Shown here: positions 49,135 to 62,975 of the stretch, piece after piece
Position numbering within the stretch: position 1 is the first letter of the stretch
Layout: each line of letters starts with the position of its first letter
Assembly: GCF_037975245.1 (NCBI RefSeq)
Contig: NC_092573.1
Coordinates: 2,170,501-2,234,500, forward strand
DNA from: Apostichopus japonicus
Taxonomy: Eukaryota; Echinodermata; Holothuroidea; Aspidochirotida; Stichopodidae
Direction: 5' to 3'
Length of the DNA: 64,000 bases
Translations under genes and position numbers: made by a program
Notes under the pieces: generated by a model
The model's input: the letters and a program-made list of their open reading frames with translations, nothing else
Database searches by the model: none
Told to the model about the DNA's origin: nothing

Positions 49135-52100
49135 TCACTATTTGATCATTGTTGACTTCAACTGACTTTCAACAGCTGGCACTAATTTTGGTTCGAATAA
49201 AAATCTAATCTGAGGTCATTTCAAGATTTCCTGATAGAGATATAATGTGTACATACTTTGCCATATAAGGACCTGAGCTGATTCCAAATAACATGTGACT
49301 TTCACAAAGAATATAAATAAAAGAAGAAGAAGCGTCCCCTCTTGAGTTAGAGTGTTAACAAGATTATTGGACTTTGTATCTGCTAATCCAAAATGACCGA
49401 TACTAAAAAGCAATAGACACATCTACCAAGCACAGTCCATCCATACGCCAACTATATATGAAAGAAGTACAAGCTACCCTCCTTGAGTTATTGTGTTTAC
49501 AAGCTATAGTTGTCACAAGCACATATACACACATACAACTGTCAGTTTCATGTCAACCATGTGGTTCGCCTTCCACCGTGAGATATCTTGCCAACAAAGT
49601 GTCTCTATTTGGCTACTATGCTGACTAGAAAGTGTACTCAAAATGGTATACCAGCAAAACCTAATACAAGGATTGCGTAAGGTTTCCATGAGCTATAACC
49701 TGTTTATCGTTATCCTTTTCTTCATTTGCACCCTTAATGATATTCAGATTTACCAGAATAGCCTACTTGTGTTCAGCGTGCTATGCCCAGATACCAAATA
49801 TGAGATGAGTACCAGCTTCCCTTTCCACAAACTGGTTTACATGTGATGAAACGCCCACAATAATAGACGCACTCTAGCAGGACTAGATAGATCATGAATA
49901 TCATGATTTCATAACAAAACTAAAAACTTGGTCAGTAGATGAGTGACTACAGTGGTTCTAGGGCTCCGCCCGGAACCAAAAAAAGAGTCAGTTAAACTGA
50001 ATATACGCCTCATACCACTTGCACATCTGCGCTTTCAATCCCCCGCCCCCGCTCTCCCTTCTGCGGACGACCTTGAGCACCTATAAATATCTATTTAGAG
50101 ACATACGAATGATACTTTCGCTAATAGTGACTGTATGGTTGTTTGTGACAAATTTCCAGAGTGCATGAAAGAAGGTAAAGTCTATTAGACCATCTAAAAG
50201 AGGGCGTTATACATATTTTCAGTATTGCAAGCGCTATGTTTTGCAACACACCATTTTAGAGGTTCTACGACAGCCTATTTTATTTATTTATTTATTTTCG
50301 TATTTTATTTATTTATTTTCGTATTTTATTTATTTTCGTATTACAACAATGAGAAAGTCATGCATTATTCATGATCTTAAAGAAATATTACGTTGAGAAC
50401 TTAGTTATTCATTTGTCACTTGTAGCAACAAAAAGCGCCGTTGTACAACTTGCGCACGCTCGTGAAGGTACACTGAATCTTTGGCAGAAAGCCAAAGCCT
50501 ATCCACCTGGTGTCCATTGTTAATGCAATGAATATATGCTACAAGTGCAATTTAATGAAGAGTATGGCAGATACATGAAAAGCTTGGTCGTTGAAACCAC
50601 ACAGCATCTATGTAAAGTGAAGAGGGGGCTGGGTGAGGCCCCATGCAACTACAATACTTTTGGATGATACTTTGAGTCAATTTATTACATCCTAAAATAT
50701 ATGTTCCACCAATTCAAAAATTCGCTTTGCCCACGAAGGCTTCTTCTCAATCAAGGGAAGCATAGGCATATATGGATGGCAGGATCTGGACTCCTCAAAC
50801 CCCAATTCCCAAATTGGTTTCGATGATTCAAAGAGTTTGGGAAAGCTTGGGCAAAGTTAACCCTTCAACCTTTTACTGGGCGGATTGTGCCCCAAAAACC
50901 TAACATTTTGAAAAAATTGTATCTTCCCAATTCTTCTGCTATAGACTTGGCTTGAGTGTTAGAATAAAGCTGAAATCTAATCTACAATCTATTCAAAAAT
51001 CTTATTTTTAGGGGGGTTCAAACTTTGTTTTGATTCTAAAGTGTGAAAATTCTACATTTTGACTTGTTTTCTTCTTTGAAAAAAAAATCTAGGCTCCACT
51101 TAGAAACAGGCCAGCACCTTCTAACATGTTCTAGAAAAAGCCCAACACATAAAAACCTGAAAAGATCAGGGCTATAGGGAATTGGACATTTGAATTATCA
51201 TCGGAATATTGCCAAAATCCCGTCCGAAAAAAATGTTGAGAAACTTCTCATTGTTTCAAAATATCGTATCTCGGTCACCCTAAACCCTTTTTAAAAAATT
51301 TAATAAATATTAGTATTCTGTACAAGCTACCTTACAAAGTATAGCAATGTATATCGGCATAGCGCCACCAATACGTTGTAAGAACTATTATACGGTGCAC
51401 ATGTGCGTATATATACGTGTATTGTATATGCGTGTATTGTATATACATATATTGTTTATGTATTGTATAGCCTGGAGGAGGGATCCTTGGAGGAAGTTAT
51501 TTGGAAATCAGCGAATGAATCCTTCGTCCGCTGTATCTGAGTTAACGTTCCATAAAACGACTCAAGTGTTTCAACTGTCCAAATTGCAAATCCTTTTTTT
51601 TTCTTTTCTTTTGGGTCGACACATATGAACAATTCAGGTAGAAATGCGAAACGAAATGGCCACAAATTATCTCGTATTATTTTAAATAGAGGGATGTGAA
51701 TTTCAAATCTATTACTAAATATCCTCGCTGGCGTGTAGTTATTGACGTAGCCAAATATCTTTAAAAATGTAGATAGCCTAATGTCGAACTTGACAAAATG
51801 ACTGTGGTCTGACTATGTAAAGAAGACAAAGCAGAGAGCTATACTGATATATGCGGGATTGAAATGATCAATGTATCAAACAAATGTCAACATGGAATCA
51901 CAAGGAATGTTACTAATAAGTCTATCACAGAATATCACACACAGTAAGATATCCTTGAATATTAAATACTGTAGCCATTTATGATAAATAATGACCTTTC
52001 ATTTAACTCCTGGTCACTGAGGAATGCATATGTTCACAATAGCAGTGCAAATAATAGTTCTATCATTTGCTAACGGCACCGCGCGACTACTGAGGTTCCT

Positions 52101-52380
52101 GGCAAAAGTGAATGTTTTCAAGATAGCCCTCTCCACGTGGATTCTAGGATATGGTTAAACTACAGAAGGTGCTACCCCCAGATCTTGGCAAGTAGGTAAA
52201 TCAATAAATGCAAATAAATGTACATTGTAATTTCTGCACCGGCTTATTATCTGACTACCGTTTGCACTTCGCACGTTCATGAAGCACAATCGTGTCCTTC
52301 AAACTCCATAAAAATAAAGAGAAGACGTATAGAACGCTATGTTCACATTTATTCAATAAGCAGAAGAAGCTCCAATTTAA
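49135..52380. other. Intergenic, no gene recognised
   Basis: Contains a (TTTA)n-like tract with TTTTCG interruptions at 50276-50340. No frame is longer than about 95 codons or supported by splice sites. Confidence 0.35.
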
Positions 52381-52575
52381 TTCGATATATCTGCAATTAA
52401 TTTCTCGAATTAAATTGAAGATATCTCTAATTATTTCAGTAAATCATCTTCAATTCAGTTTGAGATATCAGAAACTGCATTTTCAATATCTTGAATTATA
52501 TTTAAGATATCTCAAATTGATTTTAAGATATCAATAAATAAATAAAAGATATCAAAGATATCTGATACCTCAAAT
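52381..52575. repeat. Diverged GATATC repeat tract
   Basis: Words such as AGATATCTCAAATTGATTTT and GAAGATATCTCTAATTA recur about every 20-25 bp, resembling the interior of the MITE-like element at 15816-16239. Clear inverted termini are not visible, so it is a fragment or an old copy. Confidence 0.6.
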
Positions 52576-52580
52576 ATGCT

Positions 52581-53147
<567 letters not shown>

Positions 53148-53232
53148 CTGCATGCCATTGTACGTGTATTACAAAGGAAAAAAGAAGATGCCGAGATTTC
53201 AGTAATTCTCTCTCCACCCCAGATTTTTGCAA

Positions 53233-56200
53233 ACGTCGGAAACAAATTTGTCTAGTTTCGAAGATTGCCGACGGAGATTGGTTTAGCTATTTTCTTGTTG
53301 TTGTAACATCAAGTCCATAGTCCAAGGTTGCTTCCATGCATTCCGGGAATAAATTATGAGGTGTGTGTTTGGGTGGGTCGTGGCAATGTACTTATGGACG
53401 TTCCTTAGTCGTGGGCTTGAAGATTTGTGGTCCTCTGGTGTGATAAATGTAGGTCTTTTATAACGTGTTTTTATGTTTCATCTTAAAAATTAGATGTAGT
53501 CTTATATGTTGACACAGCTACTTCAACAGGGATGCAGCAAAATAGCACGGATGTTTACGTTAATGTCATCTGTGGAAAGTTTTGCATCAATTACAAGCTT
53601 CTGCGGCAGATGTAATGTTTGTACCGTTAACAATCTTCAATAGGTATCCTATCATAGATATGATACCTGAGATGTATCAGCTGGTATTCGGAGTTGAGTA
53701 AGAATCGAGGAGGAGTGAAGCATACGCAACGATCGATGACGCTTGTGACCAAAACTTTGTGAATTTTGCAACAAATAAGAAGAAAGAAAAAGTTTTGATA
53801 GCTGTGATAAATTCAGAAGAAAATATAGCGTTCCAGGGCTGCTATCTAACTTATACCAACATCACGTAGCAGTACATTCTATAACTAAAAAAAATTCAGA
53901 ATAAAAAATTGAATTTTTTGCGGTTACTGGCTTGCAGCCAATATCCAAGCACACTTCTTTTACGTCGATTGTACCCTACAGCTAGGCTTATATTCTTTTT
54001 TAACGGTTGCCAGCTGCTTGTGGCATTTGAATCTTAGACTGCAAAAAAACGTTTAGATAACACAAATGTCTCACATCTGCGCCCTAGTTCTTCAGAAATT
54101 CGCGTTACAGATACCTATCGCCCTAGATAATATATATACTTGTGGGCAAACAATAGCCCCATTGTCTTCGCTTAAAGTATAGGAACGTCGCCACGGACGG
54201 GAGGGCGTGATGTTGAGTCGCACATTCTCAATCAATCCATAGTAGAAAGCATGTAATGTTTGAGCTTCCTTCTACGTTTAACAGATATATACACGTGATG
54301 GAGAATGCATATGGTAGCATACGCCTATTAAAGGCAAAAAATGACTACACATTGAATCACAAAAGTATTGCGGTCTCTAAGTCTAGTTTGACGTTCTCAC
54401 TAGCTAAACGCTATACCTATTACTGGATTGCTGACAAGTTGGCCATTCATGGCACTATCAATCTTTTGTATCATGACCGTGTAGATTGTTTTTGCTATGA
54501 GAGCCTTAAATTTTCGTGACTTGTAAACAAACCTCTTCACTGAGTAGTAATGAATTTGGGTATGCTTCTCCTGGGAGGCCTAAAGGGATCTGAAATTGCC
54601 TCAAGTGACCCACGTTTTGCGCCACTTGTACTTCCAAGCCACAAAAAAAAACCCAGATCCTGACTGATAATATGTAAAAAAATATATATATAGATGTTCT
54701 CCTAATGCTTTTGGCAATTTTCCTGGCTCAAGAGGAGTATTCCACCAAACGGTATAGTGGTAATGTTTAATGCTCTCGATAGTTGTTGCCCTCTATTTAT
54801 GATGTTACTCAGGTATGTTTGCTAAACAAACATACCTATAGTACCACAGCGAAGTGAAGAGGCCACTGTTGAACTAAAACAATGTTTCATCTTATGGAAG
54901 ATAATGTATTTCATTATCCTGGCCCCGCCCCCTCCACCCAAATAAGAACCCCCCCCCCCCTATGATATAGTAAAATAATTAATGAAGAAGCAGCAAAACA
55001 TTCTCAAACTTATTCAATAGCTCATTCATCCATGAATTAAGTATTTATTTGGTTATTTTACTGAGAAATTGTCTCACTTCAAATAATGATAGTTTGTTAT
55101 TATATACCTATACCATGGGAACCAATGGAAGAAATATGACATAATTCATCAATGAACAATTAGCATTGAACATTTATCATTGACGTATACTACAACATTA
55201 TTTCGCCAGCTACAGTATTTCTTCAGCAAGACATCACGTACTGCACTATACATTACGTGTTATGAACCAAACATACAACAATCCCTTACTTTGTTATATT
55301 TTCTGGCGTAAAAAAAAGTGAACAAATTCAATTTAACTTCAAAGTACTCAAATATGGTAAACGACAGTAAACTTCATTTGGATACTTTTCGTGATGACAA
55401 TGGCCCTATCACCTCATAACAAATATGCGGAACATTCACCTATCGTGAACGTACATCGTGGTATCAACTTTGCCGACGACTTGTTGGAATTATGTATGAT
55501 TCAATCAAAGAAATATTCAATGTAATAGTTAGGATCGGTTAAAAAAGAAGAACTGGTCGAAGCAAGAAATAGTAACTTGATATGCTTCCAACTTGAGGTT
55601 GTTCCAAACAGAGTGAGGTTTTGGGAAAAGGTAAATGGATGGTGAGCGATTTTTTTTTTATGAAGGAAGATTTTTTTTATGAATGAGGAACTGTTTGGTG
55701 TCGGGGGGGGGGGGGAGGGGTGCAGAGAGAATTACTGAAATCTTGGCTTTTTTTTTTCCTTTTTAATTTTGCAGGTATTGTCAAGATGACTTTTTCGTCA
55801 TTTGGGTAGATATTTTCATTGATTTTGTTTCTGAGAAGTCTTTCCGATTCTAAATTCCCAAAAATTATGTTGTTGGATAGAACAACTACCAAGTTAAACT
55901 TCGACTAATAAAAAAAAAAGTTATGGATTCCAATACTATGTCTATTTTTTAGATATGCATAAATCACCATGCAGGATCTAGCATTACATGAAGGAAGTCC
56001 TCCTCCCCCCCCCCCCCCCCCCCAGGATCGTTGAAACCGACTCCTCGAGAAAGAGCTCATGCAAGGAACATGCTAAATTAACTACTTTCAAATTTACTGT
56101 TCATGATCATTGCTTAATAAATTACTAGCATATTTGTTTCTGGTGAAAATTTCTTGAAGGTACGTATACACTTTAGACTTCGGATGTAACATGGTCTGAT

Positions 56201-58588
56201 TTATCTAGAGATGGAAACAGTTTTAGAAACATTTGTAATGGGATTTGGTGGAATCCCCTTAAGTCGCATTGTTTGAAAAGAATCTTGATACTGATTGGTG
56301 GATTTTCAAACTTCCCCAAAAATATCACATTGCAACAAAATATATCATATGGCATCACATAATGTAACATCACGTGATATAACATGACATGAGATCACAT
56401 CACATCACATGGCATGACATCACATGGTATGACATCACATGACATAACACCAAATGAGATCATATGACATCACATGATATATATCAAATGACATAACATG
56501 AAAAGAAAAAGCTAACTCGAATTAAGGGATTGAACATTGTCAAATGATAATTCTGTTGTCAACATATTTTTAGCTATTTATGTTTATTGCTTACTTCTCC
56601 CATAATTTCAGACAGAAGGTATATTTATTGTTTTAATGAAAGTTTTGAAGTCTGACATGAGACCATAGGACATCACATGACTTACATTACATCACATGAT
56701 ATAGCATGAAATGAAATCACATAACATGATAATGAAATAAATACCTCGCATGACATGGCATACCTCACATGACATCACATAACATTGACATCATATGACA
56801 AGACATCATAAGATAGGATTTTCGATAAATTCGATTCGAAAGACCTACATTGGGGTTTCAACTGGACATTTTAACCACATTTTCGTCGAATGTGATATAT
56901 CTACAATTATCTGTCAAAAGGAGAAATTTACCAACTTAACCAAACACAAAAATAGAACGAATCGTTATCTATAATTCATTGTGGTTTTCATTTTTATTAC
57001 AATATATCCTTTAAAAATTGTATTGATATGTAAATATATATTGATAGATATTGCTATGTGTATGAAAGTCACTAATGTTCTTTTCTTTTCTTGAGTTTGT
57101 TTCTTGAAAAGAAGAAAAACAAAGCTTAGAAAATCGACAGATATAAATATATTGTGAGCCAACTAAACAAAGAATGGGTTAATACTATTAGCGATGATAA
57201 GGCATGAAAATAACTCTCAAAGTAACCCACAGATTAGTCTCTTCATTAGTTTGACAATTTGAGCCATAAATTGAAATTGGACATGCATTGTATGTTCTGA
57301 AGTCAGACTGTTTAAATTTATCCCCGGAAACAAAATGATAACTCGAATTAAGTTGTCATCATTTTTTAAGCTATTTATGTATATTGCTCACTATTCCCAT
57401 AAAGTAAGACAGAAGGTATATTCATTGTTTTAATGAAACTCTTTAAGTCTTTAAGAGAATATAAATCTTCATTTATTAATTTGTTAGTAATCATACCCGT
57501 ATAATTACAGCAAGTATTATCTGCGCTTAAAATTTCTTACAACAACCCATCACCCTAAGAGTTCACTTTTTGAGTGATATGTAATCATTTCCCCTCGAGT
57601 ACCTCTCTCGAGGACAGTATGCTATATAGTCTTTCAAGCAGTCTTGACATTCTAACTCTGCGCTCATTATGTTCATTCTCTAAAAGCTAAGTTTGCTTAT
57701 TTGTCACTCTTGTGACTTAAAGGTGGAGTACCATCTGTTTCATAATCCTATGGTTTCAACATCATGTAACAATGACGACACATAATGTTACTGTTCGTCA
57801 CATAGTATCATGGTTTACATCACCGTATCACACAGTGTACGCCTAAGCCGTACAGCCGCACAGACTACACAGATATCTGGATACTTTAGAGTTAAATATA
57901 TTTGGACAACATATGGTACTCTTACTTGGAAAGAGGGAAGTATTTTCCTTTATGAAAATTCAAAGTAATTCACAACAAAGAATATCATTGTGAGCTACAC
58001 TGTGATATCGAAGCAGTTATATGTAAGGTCGTCACTTCCTTACAGATCCTTCCCCCCCCCCCCCGCCTCTTCATCCAGTTTCACTTGAACGTTCTTTCAA
58101 TGGGTCCAAAGGGGTCTTCCGTTTAATTCTCTGAAGAGTCTTCTTTTCTAGCTTATACCCATTGAAAATACATGTGATCTGAGTAGCATGCGCAAGGAAT
58201 ATCATTTCTTTATTCCATTCGTAGCTATAAAGAGGTTCTGTTTCTTCATTATCTCATATTTATACATCTTGAAATATTCTGCCCTCTTTAGAGCTTCAAT
58301 TTAACTGTTTCACTACAAATTTCCATCACGTGTTGTGAACAGTGCTCGATGTATGTTACTTTGGAAAAGGAAGCATGGACAGTGCTCCTGATGACAGCAT
58401 GTTAAGTTCCCCTTTTGCATTTTGCCTACATTACATAACAAGTTCTTAATAATATGAAATGGCCACGTCGTGTGTTATGAATGAACAACATTCCCCGAGC
58501 CTTGTTAATGCGCATGTGTAAGTCGCGAAAGATGTAAATTCATGTCTTTGAGTACCTCAACGGAAAGAATGTGTAGTATACCACAGTT
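53233..58588. other. Intergenic before cluster member 4, no gene recognised
   Basis: Holds a perfect 11-bp-arm hairpin at 54811-54837 (AGGTATGTTTG / CAAACATACCT), poly-C/G tracts near 54950, 55704 and 56004-56023, and a degenerate CACATGACAT repeat at 56330-56820. I searched by eye for a short MK-type exon followed by a donor on the minus strand and found none. Confidence 0.4.
56330..56820. repeat. Degenerate ATCACATGACAT-type simple repeat
   Basis: ACATCACATGACAT and GACATCACATG words recur in two blocks (56340-56510 and 56655-56815) around about 150 bp of unique sequence. Confidence 0.8.
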
Positions 58589-59329
58589 TCACACCGCAGC
58601 AGCACTCGCCGCGGAAGTAGCCAACAGTTTCTTTGCAGCTAGCACACCAACACCGAACACCACCGCAACACCTGCCGCAGATGCACTTACTGTGATTCTT
58701 GTTTTCGTCGTTGCGGGAATTGGGATGTCCCCTCTACCAGTTACCACTACACGGTCAGTTAAAAACATTGCTGTCGTTGCGTCGGTAGATAAAGGAAAGG
58801 TCGTTCCATCTGTGCTTCCGGTGGCCATTCTAGATGCCATGCCAGTGGCAGTAATTATATCGGTGGTGGCATCTACGGTGGTGTAATCGTACCTGCTAGA
58901 TAAGAGAGAGCTAATATCTGATACTGAATAACTTCCTGAATCTTCCTCCTCCTCCTTCTCCTCCTCCTCCTCCTCCTCCTCCTCCTCCTCCTCTTCCTTG
59001 GGATGAATTGGGATGTCCCCTCTACCAGTTACCACTACACGGTCTGTTGAAAACATTTCTGTCGTTGCGTCGGTAGATAAAGGAAAGGTCGTTCCATCTG
59101 TGCTTCTGGTGGCTATTCTAGATGCCATGCCAGTGGCAGTAATTATATCGGTGGTGGCATCTACGGTGGTGTAATCGTAACTGCTAGATACGAGAGAGCT
59201 TATTTCTGATACTGAATAACTTCCTGAATCTTCCTCCTCAGACGACTCGCTCTCTTCCGGTTCTGCTGATTCAGACTCAGATTCAGATTCAGACTCAGAC
59301 TCAGATGCTGCAGCTGGTGCTGGTTCCAT

Positions 59330-59380
<51 letters not shown>

Positions 59381-62300
59381 TTCCTCCTCCTCTTCCTCCT
59401 CCTCCTCTTCAGACTCACTAGATTCACTAATTGACGGACCTCCTCCTGTTTGCTGCTGTTGACCCCCATTTTGTTGTCCTCCATTTGGAGTGATGTCAAT
59501 GCTTTCGCTGTCGCCGTCGCTGTCACTGTCGCTATCACCACCGCTTAAAACTCTAGCAATGTTTGGTCTACGCCTCCTCTGTGGTGCCGCAGCTTGACCT
59601 TGACCATTTGTTCTTTCTTCTTCTTCGCTACTTTCTGATGACGTCACACGACGACCACCGCCGTTACCACCATTGTTCCCTCCATTGGCACCACCGTTTC
59701 CGCCATTACCGCCACCGTTTCCTCCGTTGTTTTGGCCTCCATTGTTAGTAGTAGCACCATTTCCACCGAAGGCGACACCTCCCTGAGAGACAACTTGATT
59801 TGGTTTGTTTTGGGTGTGGCGTCGAGCTGGTTGATAACTTCCATCTTCGCTATCACTGCTGTAAGTTCTTACATTACCCCCTCCTCTATTTCTGCTTATA
59901 CGAGCTGGCCTGTTAAAGTTGCCTTCTTCACTGCTGCTGTCGCTGCTGCTATCTCCATCACATATATGAATGAGGATAACTACCAACACCAAGGATGCTG
60001 AGGAAGCAAGGAAAAACAATTCATAAGATGAAAGAACCAATCTAACAGAATTTTGGTTTAAAGAAAACGAAAAAGAACATACTGATACTTGTAAAAACTT
60101 GTCAAAATGAACAACATCACCTAACCAAACGACGGAATGATCATAAGGCTTATTCACTTCGACGAGGTAAAGAATCTTGAAGATACACACTAATTGGTAG
60201 CGATGAGATACAGTAAGCTGTCATATGACACATAGCACCGCCCATATTTTCAATATTACTCTGTTAGATTTGGAATCAAGCTTAGTGCTCATAGACGTGT
60301 AACGATGCGTCAAAGAATTACAAACTTCCATATTGAAATAGGTTCAAAACAGGAAATCAAAAATTAAAAATGTCCTCCGTGTTCTTGCGAAATAATTTCC
60401 AAGGCTTTGCATCTCTTTGAAACATTTCCCAACTTGACCACAATGAGTAATAACATACACACAAGCCACGATATGAACAAGGAAACCCCAGGAGTGGTGG
60501 TGGGTCGTGTTGGTGTGGTTCGGAGTGTGTGAGTGGGTGGGATGGAATGTGATGGGGTTGTGTGTTATGGAAAACGAAGAAATAAACGATACTAATTCAT
60601 AATATATTATATTCAATAGTATATTGATACCACCTTTAGTAACTACATCTCGTTTCTGATACAACAAATGATAATGCCTGCGTAGCGACTGAGTCATCTA
60701 TGGGTAATTTGCCCAAACAATCACGAACGATAACAGAAATGGTGCATAAACAGAGGAATCAATTTATTTGGTAAACTTGTTTTCCCCCTTTCACTCAAAT
60801 ATTTAGTTGTTAAGTTTCTTTCCAGTTTGTCACTGTGTATATGTTCCAATCAATGTGAATCTAGTCAAACTATTATATTTTTACAAAACATTGGATGGTT
60901 TCCATGGATTCTTGTTTCGTTCTATGTAATACGTGGAAACGTTATTGTGTCCAACTATGTGTCTTCAAAACAGCGTGATGTCATTAAGACACTCTATACA
61001 GACCTTTTGTTTAATTTATAGTTTATTTCAATTGATTAAACTTAAGAATTACAACGGTTACAAAAAGAAGTTTTGCGGAGAAATATTGGGTGTAAGTCAT
61101 CAAAACCAAACGAATTTGAATAAGATACGTGAACAATCGATTCCACTTAAGACTAGGCCATTAGTGTCACGTAAATGACGGAAGGAAGACAATTGGTTAA
61201 TTAAATTAATTTTTAATAGATGTTTGGCTGATGTAATGGTTGGTGAAACAGATGCAGGCAAATATTCTTACAACGGCTGCGGTACATGGCGAATGCATAC
61301 AAAAGATGTTTAAATTATTTAGCTATGTTAACTATATGGAACGCTTCTCAAAAGTTAATGTCTTTACAGCAAATACATGGTACACTTTCCCCCTCCAACC
61401 TGCAACACATATATTGAAAATCCTTGACAACTTGCCCATTTCATAAATATAAGAAGTGCCCTTTTTTTTAATAAAACGTACCCATGTGATCATCCCCACC
61501 CCCCCCCCCCCCCGTCGGCATCCTCTCTACCTACATGTATTCAATCCTCATCCGTTGCGCCTGTACTCTACTACGTTCCATCTAACAGAAGAATGATTAA
61601 AACCCAATTGTTTAAATAACTGAGCAATTATTTAACATAGATGATTCTTATATGCAATTTAGGCTAGGAGTGAAGGTAGATACACTATCACCAAACGGTA
61701 TAGGTAAGGCATAGTAGGCTAAGCTGGTAACAACAAACGGGGGGTAAGGCATATAGTAGGCTAAGCATGTATAATCGAAGCTTGGTATCACCAAATGAGT
61801 TATCTTCAAGTGAAAGAGTTTTTATTTTCCTTTGCATGTACAAAACCAAAATTGTTAATAAAGATTTAAAGCATCTATTTCACTCAGCAAATGCATAATT
61901 ATTTAACGTATATTTATAAAGAAGAGATCGGGAAGTTAACGCTGTCACTGCAAACAACATCTGGAGTAACGATGCTTGGATTACTTTCACAGCTCGGGAC
62001 AAATTTATGTTAAAACGTTAAAGAAATATTGCAATTTTCACATGGTTAGAGCATAAAATGGAATATTGACTATATTTACTGATATTGACGATATTTTTAA
62101 TTATTTCTCCGATAACATCAGAGCGTTACTATATGTTAAGGTCACGCAGCGGAAATTTATGTTACGCACGGTAATGTATGTTATAGCAACTTGCTATGTC
62201 GACTTGTAATTTCTCTATTGGGCAAATAAATGAGCGCGCTTAATACAAGCAGGTAAAATGATGTTGTTCGTACGGTTAGTGGCATAAATGTAGCGATATT

Positions 62301-62827
62301 TACTCTGTAAACCCAAAAGCAAATTTCAATACATATTATTCCTGAAATGTTTTACAATGCATGCGTATAGGAATCTGGTCGCGTAGATTGCTATCATTAA
62401 CGCTTGGAAATATTTACATGGAAGAGCCGAGAAACTTCTTTGCTCTTTCCAATTGTTGGTATTTTTTTTTATATACCTCGACATTTGGTAATACATGTAA
62501 AGATTGCAGTTCATCTTTTCGACATTTCAGTACACTTTGAAACATTGTATAAAAGGTCAGAGGGCAAAACGAGAAATTTGTTACAATATTACATTGTACT
62601 TTACAGCTTAATAAATTGTTTGAACAAAATAATTAAAGGAAAACTTAAACATTGACGCATAAAAGGTCAAAGGTTAAAAGGAGAAATAAGCTACTTTACT
62701 TCATATTGAAATATATAATTAAGTCGACTTTTTACCCACAAAAATGTTGCAATCATTAATATTGATAAAGGAATAAATAAACACGTGGAAAATAGACGGA
62801 CTTACCTAATGCCACATGAATCTTCAT
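58589..62827 (-). CDS. Two-exon Ser/Glu-rich membrane protein, cluster member 4 (476 aa)
   Basis: Exon 1 is 62806-62827 (22 bp) and exon 2 is 58589-59997, with donor GTAAG, acceptor CTTGCTTCCTCAG and a 2808-bp phase-1 intron. The N-terminus MKIHVALASLVLVVILIHIC is a signal peptide. The mature chain has, in order, a Ser/Asp/Glu segment, Arg-containing linkers, the motif GGVAFGGNG shared with member 1, an Asn/Gly run, Ser/Asp blocks (GGDSDSDSDGDSES), a run of about 27 Glu, alternating Ser-Glu, and two tandem 96-residue repeats starting DSGSYSVS and ending RGDIPI. A hydrophobic stretch (SASAAGVAVVFGVGVLAA) followed by KK lies near the C-terminus. RGD (in GRGDIPI, once per repeat) could be an integrin-binding site, though this is only a short motif. 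Alternating Ser-acid blocks resemble phosphorylated mineral-binding proteins; function is inferred. The final tail after KK is longer and Ala-rich, unlike the KRK of the other members. Confidence 0.8.
58718..59243. repeat. Two direct repeats of 288-bp spacing inside cluster member 4
   Basis: AATTGGGATGTCCCCTCTAC starts the copies at 58718 and 59006. The near-identical part extends about 238 bp in each and the offset is a constant 288 bp (96 codons), keeping frame. Few substitutions separate them, so the duplication is young. The two copies are separated by a CTC-rich run coding Glu. Confidence 0.93.
59325..59408. repeat. Glu-coding (TCC/TCT) trinucleotide run
   Basis: CTCCTCTTCC-type run that encodes roughly 27 consecutive Glu in cluster member 4. 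A similar run of CTC at about 58944-58995 encodes Glu with one Lys between the two 96-residue repeats. Confidence 0.93.
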
Positions 62828-62941
62828 TTTCAAGTGCTGATGATTACAAGAAAACTTAGATCGCTTCTCACAAATCCAGTATTCTCAAAAATAATCGTTC
62901 AAATTTCTTCTTTATTGTCGACTAAGAGTACCAGACTGAAC

Positions 62942-62975
62942 TGACAGATCCGATCTCATGACATGGCATTTTATA
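62942..62975 (-). promoter_or_regulatory. TATA box and initiator of cluster member 4
   Basis: TATAAAA occupies 62969-62975 on the minus strand, preceded by GACTC. An initiator-like TCAGTTC places a possible transcription start at the A paired with 62942, 33 bp downstream of the first T of the box. This leaves a 5' untranslated region of about 115 bp before the ATG at 62825-62827. Confidence 0.5.
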
